5,772 nt of DNA from an uncultured Roseburia sp. (GTDB lineage Bacteria > Bacillota > Clostridia > Lachnospirales > Lachnospiraceae). Shown here one piece after another: positions 1-5,404 of the stretch. Every line of letters starts with the position of its first letter. The first letter of the stretch is position 1. The DNA lies in the NCBI GenBank assembly GCA_946055175.1, contig CAMGET010000105.1, forward strand, positions 1 to 5,772, written 5' to 3'. Below the pieces are notes generated by a model, which was not told the origin of the DNA, ran no database searches, and worked only from the letters and a program-made list of their open reading frames with translations. The position numbers were made by a program, and so were the translations under genes.

Positions 1-863
1 CCAGAGGTTATACCGTCAGCGAAAGCTACCTCGGTGAAGCGTTAGAAGGTGTCCGTGACAAATTTGTGCTTGCCACCAAAAGTATGGCTGTCACAAAGGA
101 AGCCATGGCAGCGGATATCGAGATCAGTTTACATAATTTCAGAACCGATTACATTGACCTTTACCAGGTTCACAATCCAAGCGTAGCTGCACTGGATACG
201 ATTTTAGCTCCGGACGGTGCACTTGAGGCTCTGTTAGAAGCAAAAGCAGCCGGTAAAATCGGTCATATCGGCTTTACCACCCATACCACACAATTATTTG
301 AAAAAGCACTCTCCCTTGACTGGGTCGAGACCATCATGTTTCCATATAACCTGGTGGAGACACAGGGCGAAGAGCTGATGCGTAAATGTACCGAAAAAAA
401 CATCGGTTTTATTGTTATGAAACCGCTTGCAGGCGGAGCAATTGAAGACCCTGCTCTGGCACTTCGCTTTATCTGTGCAAATCCGGATGTTACCGTAGTC
501 ATTCCGGGAATGTATGATGTGAAAGAAATTGATATGAATCTCGCAGCTGTAGAAAACACTGCTCCTCTTTCTGCTGATGAGTTAAAGAAAATAGAAGAAA
601 TCCGCAGCCAGCTTGGCAATAATTTCTGTCGCCGCTGCAATTACTGTCAGCCTTGTTCTGCCGGAATCAACATTTCCGGGATCTTTATCTTACAGGGCTA
701 TTTGGATCGTTACGGTCTCGGCGAATGGGCAAAGGTTCGTTATGATGCCATGCCGGTAAAAGCCAATGCCTGCATTGACTGCGGTGCCTGTGAAACGAGA
801 TGTCCTTATAACCTTCCAATCAGAGCCATGCTAAAAGAAGCATCAGAAAAATTTGATGACTAA
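1..863 (+). CDS. Aldo/keto reductase with C-terminal ferredoxin-like Fe-S domain (5' partial)
   Basis: Reading frame opens at base 3 and runs off the left edge, leaving 286 residues; roughly the first 50 are missing by comparison with the family. The visible start RGYTVSE is the part of the AKR barrel carrying the catalytic Tyr (residue 3 here). It is followed by LATK with the catalytic Lys (26) and YQVHNP with the active-site His (57); the tetrad Asp should lie just outside the window. The barrel continues through GKIGHIGFTTH, VMKPLAGG and VVIPGM. The C-terminal 80 residues hold eight cysteines: CxxCxxCxxC at 209-218 and CxxCxxCxxxCP at 257-268, as in the COG1453 type of Fe-S aldo/keto reductase. 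This suggests up to two [4Fe-4S] clusters passing electrons to or from the NAD(P)H barrel (inference). It is presumably a cytoplasmic oxidoreductase; the substrate cannot be told. An in-frame GTG at 66 is not the start because homology continues upstream. It ends convergently with the hemerythrin gene, with a terminator between. Confidence 0.9.
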   Translation, partial: RGYTVSESYLGEALEGVRDKFVLATKSMAVTKEAMAADIEISLHNFRTDYIDLYQVHNPSVAALDTILAPDGALEALLEAKAAGKIGHIGFTTHTTQLFEKALSLDWVETIMFPYNLVETQGEELMRKCTEKNIGFIVMKPLAGGAIEDPALALRFICANPDVTVVIPGMYDVKEIDMNLAAVENTAPLSADELKKIEEIRSQLGNNFCRRCNYCQPCSAGINISGIFILQGYLDRYGLGEWAKVRYDAMPVKANACIDCGACETRCPYNLPIRAMLKEASEKFDD

Positions 864-921
864 TATAAAACTTACGCCGTCAAGTTTAGTCCGGCTTCTC
901 TGGACACACCACGCAAAAAAG

Positions 922-957
922 AACCGGCAAGTCGACTTCTCATCGTCTTTGCCGGTT
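922..957. terminator. Bidirectional rho-independent terminator between the AKR and hemerythrin genes
   Basis: A perfect 9-bp inverted repeat AACCGGCAA (922-930) / TTGCCGGTT (949-957) encloses an 18-nt loop. On the plus strand it is followed by TTTTACTTTTTCT. On the minus strand it is followed by CTTTTTTGCG (from the A run at 915-920). It therefore can end both the plus-strand AKR transcript and the minus-strand hemerythrin transcript. The downstream T run overlaps the end of the hemerythrin gene region. Confidence 0.8.
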
Positions 958-970
958 TTACTTTTTCTAA

Positions 971-1378
971 CTATGCTTCCTTTTGAATATAAGCAGCCAG
1001 TGCTCTGTCCATGGTCTTAATATGGTTAAACAGCCAGTCAACTACATTTTTCTTCACTGCTGCAACAAATGCATCGGTCGGTCCTTCCTCTTCCTCTAAC
1101 ATCTCATGAAGTTCTACCACTGCTTTTTTGAAGTCTTCATGATTTTTCTTATGTTCAGGCATGCCCGGGAACGAAACCTCTTCCTGAAGTTTTTCCTCTT
1201 CGCCAAAGTGGAACTCGGTATACTCTGCGAGATAATCAAGCATCTTGATTGCCTGTACCTTTCCGCCGCCCTCTTCACAACATACTAAAAGCTTATCAAT
1301 CTTATCAATCAGCTCCTTATGCTGTCCGTCAATCATTTCGTTGCCTGTTACCAGGCTCTCATCAAATGCTACCTTCAT
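971..1378 (-). CDS. Bacteriohemerythrin (non-haem di-iron O2-binding protein)
   Basis: A 135-residue single-domain hemerythrin, the usual length of bacterial stand-alone members. All seven expected di-iron ligands are present with family spacing: H20 (GQHKEL), H57 and E61 (HFGEE), H76 and H80 (HKKNH), H119 and D124 (HIKTMD). The four helices are apparent. No signal peptide or membrane segment is seen, so it is cytoplasmic. The family reversibly binds O2 at the oxo-bridged di-iron site and is thought to serve O2 storage, delivery or sensing; which role applies here is unknown. A vicinal Cys pair (33-34) sits at the end of helix A. The ATG at 1378 is chosen because TGGAGGG precedes it by 5 nt and homology begins with MKVAFDESL. 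The frame stays open to 1513, but that extension crosses the gene's own likely promoter and is not hemerythrin-like. Appears monocistronic and is divergent from the CmpB gene. Confidence 0.95.
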   Translation of the reverse strand: MKVAFDESLVTGNEMIDGQHKELIDKIDKLLVCCEEGGGKVQAIKMLDYLAEYTEFHFGEEEKLQEEVSFPGMPEHKKNHEDFKKAVVELHEMLEEEEGPTDAFVAAVKKNVVDWLFNHIKTMDRALAAYIQKEA

Positions 1379-1383
1379 ATGCG

Positions 1384-1390
1384 CCCTCCA
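1384..1390 (-). promoter_or_regulatory. Ribosome binding site fixing the hemerythrin start
   Basis: TGGAGGG on the minus strand lies 5 nt before the ATG at 1378. It decides between this start and in-frame codons further upstream, none of which has a comparable site. Confidence 0.85.
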
Positions 1391-1411
1391 ATATATTTTT
1401 TCCTTTCTTAC

Positions 1412-1440
1412 ATAGTAGCGCATCTTTCTTATTTTATCAA
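1412..1440 (-). promoter_or_regulatory. Sigma-A-type promoter of the hemerythrin gene
   Basis: On the minus strand, TTGATA (-35, 1435-1440) and TACTAT (-10, 1412-1417) are separated by exactly 17 nt. The predicted transcription start is near 1405, giving a leader of about 27 nt that includes the ribosome binding site. Its -35 box is only 9 bp from the -35 box of the divergent CmpB promoter. Confidence 0.75.
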
Positions 1441-1449
1441 CGAAAATTT

Positions 1450-1478
1450 TTGACACCCCTTTCCATGTATGGTATGGT
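1450..1478 (+). promoter_or_regulatory. Sigma-A-type promoter of the CmpB-family gene
   Basis: A perfect TTGACA (-35, 1450-1455), 17-nt spacer and TATGGT (-10, 1473-1478, four of six consensus bases) point to transcription starting near 1485. The leader would be about 28 nt and includes GAGGG at 1502-1506 ahead of the ATG at 1513. The promoter lies inside the longer open frame upstream of 1513, which supports the shorter start. Confidence 0.75.
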
Positions 1479-1512
1479 TTTCTTATGTATACAAAAGAAA
1501 AGAGGGAAAACA

Positions 1513-2814
1513 ATGTTTATTACTTTTACCGTCTATGAACTGCTCTGGCTGTTTTTTATTTACTCCTTTTTAGGATGGATACTTGAAACAAGTACTTCCG
1601 CCATGAAGCAGAAACGCTTTGTAAACAGAGGTCTCGTCAATTTACCATTCTGCGTCCTCTATGGTAGTGCTGCAATTTTTATCACCATTTTTGGACAGGA
1701 ACTGGACGGCATCTGGCTCTATTTGGGTTCTGTCATTCTGGCAACTGTTTTTGAATGGGTTGCCGGCCATTTAATTGAACGTTTCTATCATGAGAGATGG
1801 TGGGACTACTCCGGAATCCGTTTTAACCTGGATGGCTATATCTGCCTTCCGATGTCTGCTCTCTGGGGTGCTCTTGCCTTTGTTGTCATGAAATGGGGAA
1901 ACCGTTTCCTATTGGAACTTTTCCATCTGATTCCGGAAACTCCTGCAAAGATTCTCATTTGGGCTATCAGCATTCTGTTTGCGATTGATATCCTTGCCAC
2001 ACTCATTATTTTAAGTGGCAAAAGCCACGATGTAGCCCGTTGGGAAGCGGTCGACAACTGGCTTTCAAAAATTTCTGCCCGTCTTGCGCAATGGATTTAT
2101 AAACATATTGAGATTCGTATTAAACGTGCTTATCCTACTGCCAAAAAGGTGACGCCTGTAGAAGCAAGACCTGCCGTATTTGCTTATGGTTGCGGTTTGC
2201 ATAAAATTGTATGGCTTTTTATGATTGGTGCCTTTCTTGGTGATATTACAGAAACCATATTCTGCCGCATTACAGCCGGCCTCTGGATGAGCCGAAGCAG
2301 TGTGGTATGGGGCCCTTTCAGTATTGTCTGGGGGCTTGGAATCGCCGGAGCCACACTTTTATTACACCGCTATCGTGACAAATCCGACTCCTTCATGTTC
2401 TGGGCAGGCACCTTCCTGGGTGGTGCATTTGAATATGTTTGTAGTGTATTTACCGAAATTGTATTTGGAAAAATATTCTGGGATTACAGTGCCATTCCGT
2501 TTAACCTTGGTGGCCGAATCAATCTTCTATATTGTTTCTTCTGGGGAATCGCTGCCGTTGTTTGGATGAAACATTTATATCCAAAGGTTTCTGCTTTGAT
2601 TGAAAAGATTCCGATTAAGACCGGAAAATTTCTTACATGGGTCATGATGATCTTTATGTGTGCAAACATGCTCGTTTCCAGCATGGCTATGATCCGAAGC
2701 ACAGAACGATCCAATGGAATTCCTGCCGAAGCAAAATGGCAGGAAATCATGGATGAACGGTTTGATGATGCACGTATGCAGCGTATCTACCCGAATGCCA
2801 TATCTACCGACTAA
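1513..2814 (+). CDS. CmpB-family membrane protein ('putative ABC transporter permease'), tandem duplicated
   Basis: A 433-residue polytopic membrane protein of the CmpB family (Pfam ABC_trans_CmpB), annotated as an ABC transporter permease by name only; no ATPase or binding protein lies next to it and its function is unknown. It contains two homologous halves. YSFLGWILET (17-26) matches GAFLGDITET (239-248). FEWVAG...WWDYSGIRFNL...WG (80-119) matches FEYVCS...FWDYSAIPFNL...WG (306-345) at a constant offset of 226. AKILIW (145-150) matches GKFLTW (371-376), and the tails RAYPTA (205-210) and RIYPNA (424-429) also correspond. Each half has about four to five hydrophobic segments (by eye) and an amphipathic charged tail. 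The conserved WDYS/FNLxG motif is intact in both; the first half reads NLDGYICL and the second NLGGRINL. The ATG at 1513 follows GAGGG by 6 nt and a strong promoter; frame extension to 1249 is antisense to hemerythrin and rejected. Monocistronic, ending at a terminator. Confidence 0.88.
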   Translation: MFITFTVYELLWLFFIYSFLGWILETSTSAMKQKRFVNRGLVNLPFCVLYGSAAIFITIFGQELDGIWLYLGSVILATVFEWVAGHLIERFYHERWWDYSGIRFNLDGYICLPMSALWGALAFVVMKWGNRFLLELFHLIPETPAKILIWAISILFAIDILATLIILSGKSHDVARWEAVDNWLSKISARLAQWIYKHIEIRIKRAYPTAKKVTPVEARPAVFAYGCGLHKIVWLFMIGAFLGDITETIFCRITAGLWMSRSSVVWGPFSIVWGLGIAGATLLLHRYRDKSDSFMFWAGTFLGGAFEYVCSVFTEIVFGKIFWDYSAIPFNLGGRINLLYCFFWGIAAVVWMKHLYPKVSALIEKIPIKTGKFLTWVMMIFMCANMLVSSMAMIRSTERSNGIPAEAKWQEIMDERFDDARMQRIYPNAISTD

Positions 2815-2832
2815 TTCTATCCCGATATAGAA

Positions 2833-2881
2833 AAAGGTCATGCCGGTTACTTTTCATAGTAAAGTAGCCGGTATGGCCTTT
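2833..2881. terminator. Long bidirectional terminator between the CmpB and HD-GYP genes
   Basis: A 21-bp stem (2833-2853 with 2861-2881) closes a 7-nt loop. In the plus-strand RNA it holds three wobble pairs and no mismatch. On the minus strand the 3' side continues as TTTTTC, a reasonable U tract for the HD-GYP/flavodiiron operon. On the plus strand the tract is broken (TTTAAAATCTTT), so termination of the CmpB transcript may be weaker. It lies between two convergent stop codons 80 nt apart. Confidence 0.82.
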
Positions 2882-2894
2882 AAAATCTTTATAC

Positions 2895-4073
2895 TTATAC
2901 TTTTCCTTCTTTGATTAGTTCCAAAAGGATTTCAGCAAACTGTGGATCAAATTGTGTTCCTTCTCCGTTCTTAAGCTGCTCAATGATATAATCTCTATCA
3001 AGTGCCTTGCGGTATACACGGTTTGAATTCATGGCATCATATGCATCTGCCACCGCAATGATTCTTCCGTATACCGGTATTTCTTCTCCGCTTAACCCCT
3101 TCGGGTATCCTTTTCCATCATAACGTTCATGATGATACAAGACACCATCTGTGATTCCTTCTATGGCATCATAGTCTTTGATAATTCCATATCCCTTTTG
3201 CGGATGGTCCTTTATCGTCGCAAACTCCTCCTCGGTCAGTTTTTGAGGTTTATTCAAAATCGCATCCGGTACACCAATCTTTCCGATATCGTGAATGCGT
3301 CCGGCGACATATATATTTTGCTGCTGTTCTTTCGTCCAGCCCAGTTTCTCCGCAATCAATTTAGAATACTCAGCTACTCTTGCCGAATGTTCGTTGGTAT
3401 ATGGGTCTTTGGCATCTACCGCATAGCTGATGGAAATAATCGTCTGCATTGCCAGGTCCATGTTCCGTTTCCGTTCAGCTTCTACTGCGATATTTAACTC
3501 TTCTATTATATGTTCCTGCCGGTCTCTCGCTTTATAAAGCTGATAACTGGTCCTGACTGCAATCAACATGGAAAACAGATAAATAAGCGGAAAACGGATT
3601 AGGAATCCATGACCATACTCATACTTTAACAGCTGGTGTGCCGGCGTCCAGCAAAACAAAATCAGCAGACCTACAAAATAGGTACTGACATACAATCCGT
3701 ATTTCAAGTCAACTACCGTCATGACTGCATAAGGAAAAACAAGCAACCACAAACCAGAAATTCCTTCACTTGCTCCGGTAAAGAAATAATATGTAAAAAG
3801 GACACATATAATGATTGTAAATAAGCACACCGTCCATATCGGTTTTTGGCATCTTTTCAGGAAAACAAGACACACCACAAATCCAAGACACATGATGATT
3901 GTCGTAATTAAAACCATTCTATCCGGTTCATTTATATTAACAATAGCCATTACTACCGTAATAGCAACCAATACATACAACGCATTTTCAATCAGTTTTT
4001 GGCTGTATTTTTTTATTCGTTCTTCGTCCCCGCTCATCGTGAGAATCTCCCGAATTTCACGAAGCATCTCCAT
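2895..4073 (-). CDS. Membrane-anchored HD-GYP domain protein, likely cyclic-di-GMP phosphodiesterase
   Basis: A 392-residue protein. Residues about 28-173 hold some six hydrophobic segments (roughly 28-47, 53-72, 79-98, 105-121, 124-143, 157-173, by eye) with no recognised sensor domain. A charged, probably helical linker (about 178-212) leads to a cytoplasmic HD-GYP domain (about 212-390). Its motifs look complete: NEHSARVAEYS (H229), HDIGKIGVPDAIL (H261, D262), DHPQKGY (H290), HHERYDGKGYP (H314, H315, GYP at 322-324) and ADAYDAM (D343). Family knowledge says such domains hydrolyse cyclic-di-GMP (some also cGAMP) at a multinuclear metal site; substrate here is inferred. The ATG at 4073 is preferred: GGGGAGAG precedes it by 7 nt, whereas an in-frame TTG at 4079 would be only 1 nt from that site. 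It lies 27 nt downstream of the flavodiiron stop codon with no terminator or evident promoter between, so it is probably the second gene of that operon. Confidence 0.92.
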   Translation of the reverse strand: MEMLREIREILTMSGDEERIKKYSQKLIENALYVLVAITVVMAIVNINEPDRMVLITTIIMCLGFVVCLVFLKRCQKPIWTVCLFTIIICVLFTYYFFTGASEGISGLWLLVFPYAVMTVVDLKYGLYVSTYFVGLLILFCWTPAHQLLKYEYGHGFLIRFPLIYLFSMLIAVRTSYQLYKARDRQEHIIEELNIAVEAERKRNMDLAMQTIISISYAVDAKDPYTNEHSARVAEYSKLIAEKLGWTKEQQQNIYVAGRIHDIGKIGVPDAILNKPQKLTEEEFATIKDHPQKGYGIIKDYDAIEGITDGVLYHHERYDGKGYPKGLSGEEIPVYGRIIAVADAYDAMNSNRVYRKALDRDYIIEQLKNGEGTQFDPQFAEILLELIKEGKV

Positions 4074-4080
4074 ATACAAA

Positions 4081-4088
4081 CTCTCCCC
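4081..4088 (-). promoter_or_regulatory. Ribosome binding site fixing the HD-GYP start
   Basis: GGGGAGAG on the minus strand sits in the 27-nt gap after the flavodiiron gene, 7 nt before the ATG at 4073. The in-frame TTG two codons earlier (4079) is too close to be used with it. Confidence 0.75.
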
Positions 4089-4100
4089 ATTATGTCTGTT

Positions 4101-5267
4101 CTACTTAGAAAGGGCGTCTGCCAAAGCTTTCAGATTCTCAATATCTGCCTCTTTTACGGTAGAACGGATTGTAACCTGCGGTTCTACCAATTCCAGATTT
4201 TTCATAGTCTCCAGAATAGCTTTCATCGTTCTTGCTGCAGTTGGTCCCCAGGAACCATTTTCTACGATTGCAACCTTACGATTCTGGTATGCCTTGCTCT
4301 GTAAGTGATGTAAAAAGTCCTGCATACACGGGAATACACCACCATCATAGCTGGCTGCTGCTACTACCATACGATCATAACGGAATGCATCCTCAATCAC
4401 TTCTGCCATATCTTCTCTTGCAAGATCACTAACCACAACCTTTTGAACACCGCGTTCTCTTAACATCTCTCCCAGCATTTCTGCTGCTTTTGCAGTATTT
4501 CCATGAATGGATGCATATGCGATTAATACACCTTCACTTTCCGGTTTATAACTGCTCCATGTATCATATAATCCGATATAGTATCCAAGATTTTCTTTCA
4601 GAACCGGTCCGTGTAATGGGCAGATGCATGCGATGTCAAGACCTGCCGCCTTCTTTAATAAGCCCTGAACCGGTGCACCATATTTACCTACGATATTAAA
4701 ATAATATCTGCGTGCTTCGCATGCCCAGTCTTCTCCTTCTGTCTTTTCCAATGCACCGAACTTTCCGAATCCGTCTGCCGAGAAAAGAACCTTTTCGCTG
4801 CTTTCATAGGAAACCATTACTTCCGGCCAGTGTACCATCGGTGCCATGTAAAAACTTAAGGTATGAGTTCCTAAAGATAAGCTGTCTCCCTCTTTTACCT
4901 CAAGTTTTTTTACCTCTGGGGCAAGTTCAAAGAACTGTGGCAACATAGCAAATGTTTTGGCATTTCCAACCAAGGTCACCTCCGGGAAAAGTTCTACTAA
5001 TCTTGCAATGCTTCCCGCATGGTCCGGCTCTAAATGATGAATCACCAGATAATCAACCTTTCTTCCGTCCAATTCTTCTAACAGGCGTGCTTCCCACTCT
5101 TCCATTCCACGTTTATCAACCGTATCCATAACTGCAATCTTCTCATCCAGAATCACATAGGAATTGTAAGAAACACCTTCCGGAATCACATACTGACTCT
5201 CAAATAAGTCCAGTGTCACATCATCTACACCGATATATTTTATATTTTCTGTAACTGCTACTTTCAC
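4101..5267 (-). CDS. fprA: Flavodiiron protein (A-type flavoprotein, O2/NO reductase)
   Basis: A 388-residue cytoplasmic flavodiiron protein of the minimal two-domain class. Residues 1-245 form the metallo-beta-lactamase-like di-iron domain with every expected ligand: H78, E80, D82 and H83 (HHLEPDHAG), H146 (MVHWPE), D165 (LFSADGF) and H219 (PLHGPV). Residues 247-388 are a flavodoxin-like FMN domain with the phosphate loop YASIHGNT (251-258) and the later loops ASYDGGVFP (305-313) and ENGSWGPTA (336-344). The family reduces O2 to water and/or NO to N2O using electrons from rubredoxin or a similar donor; which substrate dominates cannot be told from sequence. There is no fused rubredoxin or flavin reductase module, so the donor is encoded elsewhere. 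The start is GTG at 5267, preceded by AGGAGG with 8 nt spacing and by a near-consensus promoter. First gene of a likely operon with the HD-GYP gene. A distinct class named by function as 'metallo-beta-lactamase fold' would be a misannotation. Confidence 0.95.
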   Translation of the reverse strand: MKVAVTENIKYIGVDDVTLDLFESQYVIPEGVSYNSYVILDEKIAVMDTVDKRGMEEWEARLLEELDGRKVDYLVIHHLEPDHAGSIARLVELFPEVTLVGNAKTFAMLPQFFELAPEVKKLEVKEGDSLSLGTHTLSFYMAPMVHWPEVMVSYESSEKVLFSADGFGKFGALEKTEGEDWACEARRYYFNIVGKYGAPVQGLLKKAAGLDIACICPLHGPVLKENLGYYIGLYDTWSSYKPESEGVLIAYASIHGNTAKAAEMLGEMLRERGVQKVVVSDLAREDMAEVIEDAFRYDRMVVAAASYDGGVFPCMQDFLHHLQSKAYQNRKVAIVENGSWGPTAARTMKAILETMKNLELVEPQVTIRSTVKEADIENLKALADALSK

Positions 5268-5275
5268 CTTTTTTT

Positions 5276-5281
5276 CCTCCT
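5276..5281 (-). promoter_or_regulatory. Ribosome binding site for the GTG start of the flavodiiron gene
   Basis: AGGAGG on the minus strand lies 8 nt before the GTG at 5267. The perfect site supports the non-ATG start, which also gives the expected N-terminus with homology beginning MKVAVTENIKYIGVDD. Confidence 0.85.
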
Positions 5282-5298
5282 AATTTATATGTTTCTTT

Positions 5299-5327
5299 AT
5301 TCTAGCACAGGCATAACCCTATGTCAA
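5299..5327 (-). promoter_or_regulatory. Sigma-A-type promoter of the flavodiiron/HD-GYP operon
   Basis: On the minus strand, a perfect TTGACA (-35, 5322-5327), 17-nt spacer and TAGAAT (-10, 5299-5304, five of six consensus bases). Transcription would start near 5292, leaving a leader of about 25 nt to the GTG. A promoter this close to consensus suggests substantial basal expression unless repressed; no clear operator palindrome was seen. Confidence 0.8.
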
Positions 5328-5341
5328 AAAATTACAATAGG

Positions 5342-5370
5342 TAGATTTTTTTCAAATCTTTCTATATAAT
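5342..5370 (+). promoter_or_regulatory. Probable promoter of the acyltransferase gene
   Basis: A perfect TATAAT (5365-5370) sits 34 nt before the ATG at 5405. The best -35 at 17-nt spacing is TAGATT (5342-5347), only three of six consensus bases, so the promoter is likely weaker or activator-dependent. Its -35 lies 14 bp from the -35 of the divergent flavodiiron promoter. Confidence 0.55.
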
Positions 5371-5404
5371 AAATACTGCGACACGCAAAAAGGAGATTTC
5401 TACT

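Noticed and set aside
66..863. GTG at 66 as the true start of the aldo/keto reductase
   Set aside because: The frame is open to base 3 and the upstream residues RGYTVSESYLGEALEG are typical AKR sequence that includes the catalytic Tyr. The gene is cut by the window edge.
864..921. Short weak inverted repeats (GTCC/GGAC, ACTT/AAGT) after the AKR stop codon
   Set aside because: Stems of 4 bp are expected by chance. The convincing terminator is the 922-957 hairpin.
1437..1454. Possible operator palindrome around AAAATTTT between the divergent promoters
   Set aside because: Only the 8-bp AT core is symmetric; the flanks do not pair consistently, so it is not called as an operator.
1249..1512. 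An 88-residue N-terminal extension of the CmpB-family protein
   Set aside because: It is antisense to hemerythrin, is upstream of a strong promoter, and does not look like membrane protein or CmpB sequence. The ATG at 1513 has a ribosome binding site.
1379..1513. A 45-residue N-terminal extension of hemerythrin
   Set aside because: It would cover the gene's own promoter and ribosome binding site and overlap the start of the divergent gene. The 135-residue form has normal family length.
4074..4079. TTG at 4079 as the HD-GYP start
   Set aside because: It lies only 1 nt from the GGGGAGAG site; the ATG at 4073 has a normal 7-nt spacing.
3129..4308. Plus-strand open frames opposite the HD-GYP and flavodiiron genes
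   Set aside because: Their translations have no family resemblance, they lack ribosome binding sites, and they lie antisense to well-supported genes.
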